In this document: positions 37,680 to 48,190 of the stretch, piece by piece
Layout of the letters: each line of letters starts with the position of its first letter
Numbering within the stretch: position 1 is the stretch's first letter
NCBI RefSeq assembly: GCF_002575655.3
Contig: NC_053037.3
Coordinates: 572,734,880-572,798,879 of the forward strand
DNA: 64,000 bases
Direction: 5' to 3'
Origin: Aegilops tauschii subsp. strangulata
Lineage: Eukaryota > Streptophyta > Magnoliopsida > Poales > Poaceae
Program-made: the position numbers and the translations under genes
Notes under the pieces: model-generated
The model's input: only the letters and a program-made list of their open reading frames with translations
Told to the model about the DNA's origin: nothing
The model's database searches: none

Positions 37680-40090
37680 ACTTGTGCTTTCGATTTGTAA
37701 TGCGACAGCACTTGTTCCAAAATGACTTTGTTGATTGCTAATGTGCGCAACTTCGCAATCGGACAGAAAAATTACCACAGCATGTTGGTGCCATGTCATG
37801 ACACCATGCCAAGATTCATGATTTTCACGCATGTTTTGGATTTACAGGAATTAAAAAACCAAGTTTCTCAATCTTTCCGGCCGAGCCACGACGCCCAGAT
37901 GTTTGAATTTCATTCCCATTTCTTGCATGGGACCTAGAAATTCACCCAAGCACACACATGTGATTTTTTAACCAACTTTGGTGCACTGGAGCATGTGCTT
38001 GTAGTTCAAATTTGAATTATGCACATTAAATGCCCAGAAACTCAATTAATGTATAAGAAAGGCCAAACAAACCCTGAAAAATTCCAAAATTAAACACAAC
38101 ACTACTGTTGTTCTATGTTGACACTAGATTTTTTTTGAAAGCAATAAGAGGCAACGGATATCGTTCCGTCCCCAAAGGTGGCACGTTCCCTACCGAAACC
38201 ATCATGCTTGTTGTGAGAAGCTCTAGTTTGTGAGAAGCTTATAGCCAAACCTGCACCAAATGGGACAAAAATTTTACCACGGCATGTTGATGACGCTCCA
38301 TGATAGCATGCCAACTTTCATGAATTTCAGACGAGTCTTGGATTTACTAGAATTTAAAAACCAGGAATCTCAACGTTTTGCCGGCAATCAACAGTGCCCT
38401 GGTGTTTGAATTTCATTCACATTTCTTGCACGGGACCTAGAAATTCACCCAAGGACACACATGTGATTTTTCAACCAACTTTGGTGCACTGGAGCATGTG
38501 CTTGTAGTTCAAATTTGAATTATGCACATTAAATGGCCAAAAACTCAATTAATGTATATAAAAGGCCAAACGAACCCCAAAAAATTCCAAAATTAAACAC
38601 AACACTATTGTTGTTCTATGTTGACACTAGAATTTTTTTGAAATCAATAAGAGGCAACGGATATCATCCGTCCCCAAAGATGGCACGTTCCCTACCGAAA
38701 CCATCACGCTTGTTGTGAGAAGATCCGGTTTGTGAGAAGCTTATACCCAAACCTGCCCCAAATGGGACAAAATTTTTACCACGGCATGTTGATGCCGCTC
38801 CATGATAGCATGCCAACTTTCATGAATTTCAGATGAGTTTTGGATTTACTAGAATTTAAAAACCAGGCATCTCAACGTTTTGCCGGCAATCAACAGTGCC
38901 CTGATGTTTGAATTTCATTCCCATTTCTTGCATGGGACCTAAAAATTCACCCATGGACACACATGTGATTTTTCAACCAACTTTGGTGCACTGGAGCATG
39001 TGCTTGTAGTTCAAATTTGAATTATGCACATTAAATGCCCAGAAACCCAATTAATGTATAAAAAAGGCCAAACGAACCCCGAAAAATTCCAAAATTAAAC
39101 ACAACACTCCTGTTGTTCTATGTTGACACTCGAAGAATTATGAAAGCAATAAGAGGCAACGGATATTGTTTCGTCGCAAAAGGTGGCACATTCCCTACCG
39201 TAGCCATCACGCTTGTTGTGAGAAGCTCTGGTTTGTTAGAAGCTTATACCCAAACCCGCCCCAAATGGGACAATTTTTTTACCACAGAATGTTGATGCCA
39301 CTCCATGATAGCATGCCAAGTTTCATGAATTTCAGATGAGTTTTGGATTTACTAGAATTTAAAAACCAGGTATCTCAATGTTTTGCTGGCAATCAACAAT
39401 GCCCTGGTGTTTGAAATTCATTCCCTTTTCTTGCATGGGACCTAAGCATGCATCCAAGGACATAGATTTGATTTTTCAACCAATTTATATGCACTGGAGC
39501 ATGTGCATGTATTTCAAATTTGAATTATGCACATAAAATGCCTAGAAAACCCAGTTAATGTATAAAAATGTCCAAACGAACCCCGAAAAATTCCAAAACA
39601 TAACACAACACTCCTGTTGTTCTATGTTGGCACTAGAATTTTTTTGAAAGAAATAAGAGGCAACGGATATCGTTTCGTCCCCAAAGGTGGCACGTTCCGT
39701 ACCGAAACCATCATGCTTGTTGCGAGAAGCTCTGGTTTGTGAGAAGATTATACCCAAACCTGCCCCAAATGGGACAAATTTTTTACCACGTCATGTTGAT
39801 GCCGCTCCATGATAGCATGCCAAGTTTCATGAATTTCAGACGAGTTTTGGATTTACTGGAATTTAAAAACCAGGTATCTCAACGTTTTGCCGGCAATCAA
39901 CAGTGCCCTGGTGTTTAAAATTCATTCCCATTTCTTGCATGGGACCTAAGCATGCACCCAAGGACACATATTTGATTTTTCAACCAATTTAAATGCACTG
40001 GAGCATGTGCATGTAGTTTAATTTTAAATTGTGCACCTGAAATGGCTAGAAAACCAATTTAATGTATAAAATGTCCAAACAAACCCTGAA
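37680..40090. repeat. Tandem array of about 500-bp units, copy A (4 units plus a divergent lead unit)
   Basis: TATGTTGACACTAG/TATGTTGGCACTAG occurs at about 38,115, 38,616, 39,118 and 39,623, so the period is about 502 bp. Each unit includes AAGAGGCAACGGATAT, GGCACGTTCC, CATGATAGCATGCCAA, TTTTGCCGGCAATCAACAG, GCATGGGACCTA and CACTGGAGCATGTGC. A divergent partial unit (37,680-38,110) precedes them. No conserved coding frame is present. The second unit looks like a hybrid of units 2 and 3 of copy B. Confidence 0.92.
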
Positions 40091-40844
40091 TAATTCCAAT
40101 TCTTTTACGATACACATATAGTTGCATGTTCACTGCAGATAAAAGGTCTAGCAATTCAAACACCGTCCATTGCCGCTGTGACCCCATTATGTAATTCAAA
40201 TCAAGATGAAAAATCAAGTAGATCCCACACGGCTTATTATCACCAACCGTGTGAGATGTAGTACAAAATATCCTGGAGCACCGTCGGTGTATAGTACGCC
40301 TATGGCTTACGCGAGAAGGTGCGTCAGCTACAGTCCACAGCCAGCCTGTCAAGCACACTGGCTCGCTCCCCAAATACTCCCGCCTCTGCATCCCTCGCAA
40401 TCTCGAAAATATTACTGCCTCGTAATCTCGAAAATATCTACCGCCTGGAAGGTTATAATATTTCATAGCATACGATTAGTATGTGCGGACCGTGTGCGAT
40501 GTCTGATACTCCAGCTCTGCTTCAGTCCCTTGATTCAAATTTTCAGTAGCCCCGGCATTTTACTCCCGCCTCTTCATCCCTCCCAATCTCAAAAATATCT
40601 GCTCGCCCTTGATCCAAATTTTCAGTAGCCCCGCCTTGTTACTCCCGCCTAGTAAAATTTTCAGTTGCCGCAGTATTTCCTCAAACACGACCTTGCCCCC
40701 GCCCCCCTCCACACACACCACACACTCCCCAAAACCTCCGCTCAAACAGACACACACAACCCTCGAAACCATTGGTAGGTCGCCGCCATCACCGGCGCCT
40801 CCATCCTCAACCTCTGCCTATGTGCCGGGGAGCTCGAGGAGCCA
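40091..40844. other. Upstream region of the AP2/ERF-like gene
   Basis: No gene is supported. It contains two short repeats of CCCGCCTC-TGCATCCCTC-type sequence joined to AAAATAT, seen near 40,380-40,430 and 40,565-40,600, and a CACACACACC-rich tract near 40,710 before the gene. A clear TATA box was not identified with confidence. The left 515 bp are repeated at 63,486-64,000. Confidence 0.5.
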
Positions 40845-41669
40845 ATGGCCAAAAAGAGGTTTATCGCGGCCTTTTCACCCGACGCTGGCGAGGTGGCTGC
40901 CGAGGTGTCCCCGTCGTCCTTCACGGGTTCGAACCTCCGTCACCGGTCCCCCGATCTGCCTGCCGCCGCGCCCCTATGCCGGTTCGAGGACTTCCACGTC
41001 CTCCCTCGGACCCGGCAGCTGATGAGGTCCTACCTCGGGGTCCGGCAGCGGTGGTGGGGGACGTGGGTCGCCGAGATTATAGATCAGGAGACCCACAGCC
41101 GCCGGTGGCTCGGTAGCTTCCACACGGCCGAGCTCGCGGCCATGGAGTACGACCGCTGGCAGGTCTGCTACCACGGCGCGGCGGCTAGGCTCAATTTCCC
41201 CTTCGAAACACGTCCGGTCGACCTCGTTCCACCAAAGCCAGGGGTGATGAGCTCGGCTATGGCGCGAGAGGACCGCGAGGCATGGGAGCGCCTCGAGGCC
41301 GAGGCCGCCGACGAGGCCTACATGCAAGAGCTCCGTCGGCAGCATCCGGAGCTCGTGGAGGCGGAGCGGGTGATCTTTGCCGGCGCGGACGGCGGCGAGG
41401 TTATCGCGCTCTCCTCCCATGACGAGGTCAAAGGCGCCGAGGACGGCGACGACGTTATCGCGCTCTCCTCCGATGACGAGGTCGAAGGTGGCGGCGACGG
41501 CGGCGCGGATGGCGTCGTGGTGGGCCCCGAGGACGAGGAGATCGACGTCGACGAGTGGAGGAGTGCCTTCCCCAACGACCCCGATGACGGCACCGGCTCG
41601 GACCCGGCTCGCGACACACTGTACATGACGAGGAAGGATTGGCTTGACCTCTACTTCGACCGAAAGTAG
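40845..41669 (+). CDS. AP2/ERF-domain protein, 274 residues
   Basis: A single intronless frame starts at ATG 40,845 in a GCCAATGGCC context, with no in-frame ATG upstream. Residues about 63-120 form an AP2/ERF DNA-binding domain: YLGVRQRWWGTWVAEI, then RRWLGSFHTAELAAMEYD, then YHGAAARLNFP. The pattern YxGVRQRxWGxWVAEI, WLGxFxTAExAA and AxLNFP is standard for nuclear plant regulators of this class. Unusual points are Leu for the usual Arg after Tyr, Trp for Pro in QRxWG, and Val and Asp at the two positions used to separate DREB from ERF types, a mixed pair. The C-terminal half is very acidic with a duplicated IALSS(H/D)DEV segment (187-213), which could be an activation region. GC-rich codon use contrasts with its AT-rich surroundings. 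Target genes cannot be inferred. Confidence 0.8.
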   Translation: MAKKRFIAAFSPDAGEVAAEVSPSSFTGSNLRHRSPDLPAAAPLCRFEDFHVLPRTRQLMRSYLGVRQRWWGTWVAEIIDQETHSRRWLGSFHTAELAAMEYDRWQVCYHGAAARLNFPFETRPVDLVPPKPGVMSSAMAREDREAWERLEAEAADEAYMQELRRQHPELVEAERVIFAGADGGEVIALSSHDEVKGAEDGDDVIALSSDDEVEGGGDGGADGVVVGPEDEEIDVDEWRSAFPNDPDDGTGSDPARDTLYMTRKDWLDLYFDRK

Positions 41670-41834
41670 TTTAGCTTAGTTTAAATTTATGTTTTATGTT
41701 CGGGTATGCAAAACTATCTATGTTTATGTTTGAATGCATGCTACTTTCGGTTGTACCTGCTTTGAACTTGATTACATTGAAGCTTACAACGTTAAGTTTA
41801 GTGGATCAAGTAGAAAAGGCCAAAAATTGTTGGA
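41670..41834. other. 3-prime flank of the AP2/ERF-like gene
   Basis: AT-rich sequence with TTTAAATTTATGTTTTATG just after the stop; probably 3-prime untranslated region and polyadenylation zone. No other feature was seen. Confidence 0.4.
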
Positions 41835-42179
41835 CTATTCGTCACCCTGGGTGAGGAATAGTTATTCTTCACCCACCTACACCGTAATTTTACGTTTCGT
41901 AAATTTTGTCTTATTTTAAACATAAAAAGAGAACGTAAGAAAACCAATAATCGTCGTAAAAAATATTTTATGTTACATAAAATTACAAATGTAAAAACAT
42001 AGTGTAAAATGTACATAAAATACAATTTTTGACCTATATATTTTTTGTTATGCCAAATTTTATGCAGTAAATCAATATGAATGTAACCATTTGTATTTCA
42101 AATATAATTTATTTATGAAATAATCGTAAGGTTACCTCGGATGAAGAATAACGTATTCTGCACCCTGGGTGATGAATAG
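41835..42179. mobile_element. Short TIR element (MITE-like), about 345 bp
   Basis: The left end CTATTCGTCACCCTGGGTGA with following GTTATTCTTCACCC matches the reverse complement of the right end, CTATTCATCACCCAGGGTG with GTTATTCTTCATCC, over about 45 bp. The terminal repeat is itself close to palindromic. The interior is AT-rich and non-coding. No convincing target-site duplication was found, so the superfamily is not assigned. Confidence 0.7.
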
Positions 42180-42214
42180 TAACACTATTCTAAACATTTT
42201 TGACCTATATATAT

Positions 42215-42460
42215 AACGCAATTCTAAGCGTGAGTGTAGAATAGCTTATCCTACACTCCCTAGTAACGCTATGTACAAATTCTAGTAAAACGGTGTATAA
42301 AATGTAGTAATTAAAAAAATATTTTTTTATCATCCATGTTTGTAATTTACTACATTTTTATGAAAATTACTATATTTTACATAGTGTGTTACCATATTTT
42401 GTATGTACCGTTACTGGGATGTAGAATAAGTTATTCTACACTCAGGCTTAGTGTAGCATT
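42215..42460. mobile_element. Short TIR element (MITE-like), about 246 bp
   Basis: Left TAAGCGTGAGTGTAGAATAG then TACACTCCCTAGTAACG matches the reverse complement of the right end, TAAGCCTGAGTGTAGAATAA then TACATCCCAGTAACG. The inverted repeats are about 55 bp and the interior AT-rich. It lies only about 35 bp from the preceding TIR element, and both share the GAATA/TATTC palindromic style. TATA-rich sequence on both sides could hide a short target duplication. Confidence 0.7.
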
Positions 42461-42461
42461 A

Positions 42462-42463
<2 letters not shown>

Positions 42464-42522
<59 letters not shown>
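42464..42522. repeat. (TA)n microsatellite
   Basis: About 29 uninterrupted TA dinucleotides stand directly right of the second short TIR element. It can extrude as a cruciform and is likely length-variable between individuals. Confidence 0.97.
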
Positions 42523-42524
<2 letters not shown>

Positions 42525-43260
42525 CTATTCTGTTTCGCGTAATAAAATATTATTCTGTTACCCTACTTGAACTGATGGTTTCAAGCGGTTGTACTGATGA
42601 TTTTCATCTCGTCGAACTGATCGTCTTTTCGTCGGAATGGGGCGTGTAATATATCGTTGAAAAACTCTTAACATCTAAATTACAGTCATATAGGAATTTT
42701 TTTGCAAAATCATCACGGTTTAAGAGCATTTTTGAAAAAACCGTTTTTTTCAAAACCGAAAACGCGAATCGTATTTCGGACTCAGTTTCCAAACAGTTTG
42801 TCAGAATTGAGCAACTAAGATGGCATTGGAAAGCTGGTAAAAATCCGCATCTTCCATGTATCTACTGTTTTTTCAAATTATATACAATTTAAAAGTAATT
42901 TGAAAAACGGTGAAATTATGGGCAAAACGTATTTTCTTGTTTTTTTCAAACGGTCTGTTGGATTGATGCAAATGATACGGCATTGGAAAGCTATGGAAAA
43001 TGCGCAACTTTTTCGTATATAAATGTTTTTCTAATTCCTTACGGTTTAAAAACGAATTCGAATACGGTCAAATTTGATTTTGAACGCGATTCTTTTAAAA
43101 AGTTGTCGAAATGGGGCAAATAATATACCGCTGGATAGCTATAGAAAACGCAAAACTTAGTCATGTTGAATGTTTTCTGAAATTCACAATCGTTGATGAG
43201 TAATTTCAAATACGGTGAGACACGTCGTGCTTTTTTCCTGTCAAAAAAAAAACAGAGTAC
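42523..43260. repeat. Divergent tandem units of about 150-175 bp
   Basis: A phrase ATCGTTGA / CATTGGAAAGC / CATTGGAAAGC / CTGGATAGC, followed by AAA-rich sequence and then TTT.AAA.ACGGT, recurs at about 42,651, 42,823, 42,981 and 43,130. Four poorly conserved units are implied. They begin after TATTCTGTTTCGCG and GTTACCC and are interspersed with GTACTGAT/GAACTGAT motifs. This could be the subterminal part of a MULE-like or unclassified DNA element, but no terminus pair was found. Confidence 0.5.
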
Positions 43261-46200
43261 TTGTACTGATATGTGTGTGTGTTTGTACTGATGTATTTTT
43301 CATAGAGTAATTTAGAAAGGTTCCAAAAAAAGAGTACTTGCACTGATGTCTGTATGGTTTTGTACTGAGCGTGTTTTCACGAGAATTCCTTATTTTTTTC
43401 TTTCAAAAGAGTAGCAACATACCCCTTTTTTTTTACAAATATCTCCTCCTTTATTCATTGATCAAAATGGTGGTATCATCATCCCTAAACTTGCGTGGTT
43501 TATATCGTTGAACTGGATGAATTTTCTTAAAACAAAGAAAATGTTTTGTGTGTCTCGTTTTTTTCAACTTCAACGATGGTCTGGACTTGTCTCATTTTAC
43601 ATCTTGAACTTTTACCATTTTGAATTTCTGTGGGGCAAATAATATACATGCCCTCTAGAGTTTGTACTGATGTGAATCCTTTCAAACTTGCGTGGCTTAC
43701 ATCATTGAATGGGCTGTATTCTTTTCACCACCACCATTGTTTTATCTATTTCTTTTCGAACTTGCGTGGCTTAAATCATTGAACTGGCTGTAGGTGGATA
43801 TGTACTAATGAAGCGACAAAAGAAACACAATACACATGAACTGATAACAAACTTGCACAGGACCTAACAACAAGAACACACATGAACTAACAACGACAAC
43901 AAATTTGTAGGCGACCTGACAACAAGAACACAAATGAACTTAAAACAAAAATATAAATGGTGACCAGCTCGGCGGCGTACTGCATCACGCAGGAGCGGCA
44001 ACCAATTAGTCAGCTCGTCGAGGCCGCCAATACGCAGGAGAGCATGGTGAGGGCAACAATAGAGGGAGGCTGCGTGTGGTGGTCATGGAAGCACCGTGGG
44101 GGTTGAGCCACAACTGTGGTTGATGGCAAGCCAGCACGACACGACGAGCAGCTTGAGGACGAGTGGGCGGTGCACGACATGTCACTTTAGATACGCCTAT
44201 TGGACTGATTTCCTTCTTCCATCTGGACGGATCAATTGCAGAACTTGCTATTAGAAACAGTAAAGATACAAAATAGTCGTGTGCTCAAACTTGAAGTAAG
44301 ATATGATTTCATGTCCTTATCCATTATTAAAATCATACTATGTACATTTTTAGAATACTTGCTCTCAGTACTAGTCATTCTACTTAGTTATCCAAAACGG
44401 TTGTGAATGCTACATCCATTTTTCTCAAGAAAATGTAACATATAAGTTTTATACAGACAAAAATATGCACCCTCAAGAAAATGTAACTATAAGTTTTATA
44501 CAGACAGAAATATGCACCAAAAGATATACCCAAAATTCTAGTTTTACAGCATCGGAAGAAACAAATAATTTGATTGCCAACCTAAGTGAGCACTGAAAGA
44601 TGCAAAGAAGAGCCTTTTTTGAGAATTTGACTTCGGTACATGTTTTGCTTTACAAATTGATAAACCAAGAGACGGTACAGGTGCTCATTTCTCATGCTTA
44701 ACCACAAGCACACGTTTGTTCTATAGGAAGCTAGAAACATAAAAGGGAAATTGGACTTACGACGAGGAAGTAGATGTACTAAAAAGCATATGAAAGATGA
44801 ACTGAAAAAGTTGAAGCTCCAGATCCTCATGACGAACTGGAGTTGTGAATGGTGGTGAAGCTTCACATCCTTCATCGTCAACGAGCTCCTGCCATGAGCC
44901 AAAATCACAAACTTCAAACAATTTATAAAGGAAACAGTTCTTGAAATTGGGTTGAGCTTAAATTGTTCAGATTTTTGAACTCCTGCAGCAGCTATACTTG
45001 AACTTGCGCGACACATTTTTGAAAGTATCTGATGTTCAGAATACGCTATATGAAAAGAGGAAGGGGTAACACACTAAGAGACATAGGCAAAAGAGAGAAA
45101 ATCATGATCTATTAGCTAGGTGGTTGAACTGGCGACACCGCTGCACCATGTCGCCCAGCTCCTTCTCGATGACCTACTTCTTGTGATTGCCGACGAGCAC
45201 CCTGGGCTTCACCATGAACCTGGTTAAAAGATATATGGGACTAGACCCTGTAGATTTAAATGAACTCTCACTAGAAGTAATTTGTGTACTTCCCATGTAG
45301 TACTACATGGACTTGCTGTAAAATACATGGACAATGTAATAATTTTGAAGTTAATTATATGATCATCTCAAGGAGCTCAAGTTGGACTGAAACTCACTCG
45401 ATAACTGAAACAACTAGGGTGAGGGGTGGGATCCAGGGTGCTGCTGGCAATGAACGGCCAGGGGTGGTGGCGTTGTACGGCCTGGAGTGGTGGCTGTGAA
45501 CGGCCAGGGTGCTCCGGCAACAGAGCCCCACCGGGAGATGGCGATGCAATTAAACTGTTGTGCGGTCAAAATTACAGCTGCAAGCTAGCAAGATACTGTA
45601 GTTTTTTGTTTTGCACTATGGTCATGGAGTCAAATCAGATCAAACATGCCAGGCATATAAAATTTGTTGTTTGATGTTACCATGAGCAGTGGTTACATAA
45701 TAAATTCAAAGAAAAACAAAACATGGCAGCAACATCGTAGATAGTAGTAACGGCAATTCACTTGGAAACATCTGCTACCAAAAATGTACTAGCAACGAGA
45801 AATTCACTTGGAAGCAACCACTATATATACGTGATTCCAAAAATGTTCCCCAACCTGTACTGAGCAGTTTCAGAGCCTGTACTGACAATGAACTGATCTG
45901 TTATGTTTTAACACATAGATTGTACTGTTCATTACGGACTGTTGATATAAATACATATTGAACTTCTACACTAAAAGAAAATTCACTAATAAATAACACT
46001 TCTCTTGAGCAAGCAAATAAGTGTTGCATGAAATACATCAAATACTGAGAGCAATCTAACAAGTGTCACATGAAAATGGAGGAAAGTGCAAGAACTATTA
46101 AAGCAAGGAATACATTTGAAGTAATCAGGAAGACGGCATCAAGAATTGAACTGAAATAATTTTTAGTTTTTGAACTGAACAAAAGAAATTGGATTCGTGA

Positions 46201-47490
46201 TGACTCTGACTCTCATCCATGATCACATGATAATGTCTTTGAACTGAACTAAGCATCCCCCCGTTGTAGCAAAATTGTATGGTCAAAATTCATCTAGAAT
46301 ATAGGAACAACAACATCAAATTTTATCAAAATAGTTTGGTTCTCGTAGGCATTTAGACTAGCAACTATAGAGCATCAAATTTAGCACATAAGTAGCATGA
46401 GATTTGCATGAGCATCAGCAAAAAGAAATAGCAACTCCCTTTGTGGCGGAGGTGAACGGCTTTGTGCTGGTAAGGGTGATCTGCTTGAGCGTTGCATTGT
46501 CAAACGGCCTTGTGTGAAGGCAGTGAATGGCCTGGGCAGTGCACACAGAGAGTGCCAGGCACGGGACCACAGCGGCTGCCGGCGACAATGGGTTGCACGA
46601 GCAGGGCAGTGCCCAGATCGAACTTACGTGGAGATGGCCACCAGCGGGAAGCAGGGCTTGCGCGACGGCGGGATGCAAGTCCCTTTTTCCCCCATGCTTG
46701 CTCCACCACCTGATGGGGCGCGTCGGTGTCTTCAAAGTGGATGACGTCGGAGGAAGGGCAGGAGCCACAGGGGAAGACCTATAGAAAAATCAAAAGAGAA
46801 AATTTAAGGAGAAGAACATTACCAGTTTGCAACCATTGAAGAATTAAGTTCCTATGGCTAGTAGTTATGCTTGTTCTAAGTGAGGAGGCGCTCGTCCGGT
46901 GGCGTTATCAAGGAGAGATTGGGGTGCCACTGTGAGGCCATGATGCGGGCGTCGCTGAACTGATGTGAATTTTCTTGCCAAACTGCTGTGCAATCACGGA
47001 GGGAGTGAGCTACCATATAATATAAAGTCAAACTCTAACACACATCAAAATATTTTTCACGGTTGTTCTGTATGAACTAAAGACAAAATACACATTGAAC
47101 TGATAATAATGTATTAATTTTTCATATAGGAAACATATTCTTCTCCACATGAACTGATATTCTAACACACAGAGAAATGTTAACATGTTTTTCTAAGAAC
47201 AAAGGATAGAATAAATAGTGATTTTCCAGGGTCTCATTGCAGCCCTGCTTCGCATTTAATTGAGGATTCATGTGACACTTGCTTCCCATTTTCATCAGTA
47301 CTAGTATGACTCAACAATAAGTTCAAAATTGTAGACGGTATCCTTGTCAGTACGACGCAACAGTACTACTGCTCTTTTTTCCAAAAAATTGTGTGTTATA
47401 ATAGAAGCATTTTTCCTATATGGATGTTACTCTTAACATTAAGAATAGTACTGACCAGTACTAGTATTTGTGTAAATTGTACTGATCAGT
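43261..47490. other. AT-rich motif-dense stretch with GC-rich islands, no gene supported
   Basis: GTACTGAT or GAACTGAT-type octamers recur, for example near 43,263, 43,287, 43,660, 43,838, 45,887, 47,098 and 47,152. GC-rich islands at about 43,960-44,190, 45,120-45,230, 45,415-45,545 and 46,440-46,790 interrupt the AT-rich background. Read on the minus strand, 45,150-45,225 gives MVKPRVLVGNHKK and EKELGDMVQRCRQ in one frame across a stop, which looks like a decayed coding fragment. A 144-codon minus-strand frame at 44,582-45,016 has no recognisable domain. I assign no gene here. Confidence 0.45.
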
Positions 47491-47945
47491 CACTACCGGA
47501 AAACGGGCCTACCCCGACGGCCAAACCTATGCCTACGGCTGCCGTCGGCCTAGTTAGCGCTATGCCGACAGCCCAGTCCTGGCCGTCGGCTTAGCCTGGC
47601 CGTCGGGTTACACCGATCTACGCCGACGGCAGCCGTCGGCACACAACGGCCGTCGACCTAGATGCAGAGATGCCGACAGCAGCCGTCGGCACAAATCCGC
47701 CGTCGGTATACCTGTGGGCCCGGCGACCCCGCTCGTGACAAGCGGCTAACGCCGTCAAACCTATGCCGACGGTCGGGACGGGCGGCCGTCGGCATATCTC
47801 CGCATGCCACGTCATCGATCCGCGGCGTAGGTATGCCGAGGGCAGCCGTCGGCATAGGTGCCTGCCAGGTCACCGATCTGCGGCACGGCGCCCACCAAAA
47901 CCCTGCCGTCTCTATGCCGACGGCAATGCCGTCGGCATAGATATT
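47491..47945. mobile_element. Orphan 5-prime end of another CACTA family
   Basis: CACTACCGGAAAACGGGCC opens a region dense in GCCGTCGGC and ATGCCGACGGC motifs in both orientations, continuing to GCCGTCGGCATAGAT near 47,942. This is CACTA subterminal architecture, with a motif different from the GCCGTCTGC family of the two larger elements. The preceding AGT would be the target duplication, but no partner end CCGGTAGTG plus AGT was found in the window. The element is truncated or its other end lies beyond the duplication junction. Confidence 0.7.
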
Positions 47946-48190
47946 TTTTTACATGCGTTTTTCTGCTTATGTTTTTATGCTTTTTTTCCATATGTTTTTA
48001 TGCTTTTTTTAATATGTTTTTATGCTTTTTTATGTATTATATGAATATATATGTAGTTTGTATTTTTTTCCATAGATTATGAATATATATATATATATAT
48101 AGTTTGTATTTTTTTCGAGCACATTAATAATGTGCTGTCATGTTCTTTTGAATATAGGAACTTATATTTTATTAAAATCAAAAACAACTA
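47946..48190. repeat. T-rich spacer with TTTTTATGC repeats
   Basis: GTTTTTATGCTTTTTTT-type units repeat three to four times at about 47,955-48,035. Short (TA)n runs and TAGTTTGTATTTTTTTC follow, twice. This non-coding stretch links the CACTA terminus with the GC-rich block. Confidence 0.6.

Noticed and set aside
44582..45016. Minus-strand 144-codon frame
   Set aside because: No domain, no plausible promoter or splice context, and biased Phe/Leu/Ser content typical of AT-rich non-coding DNA.
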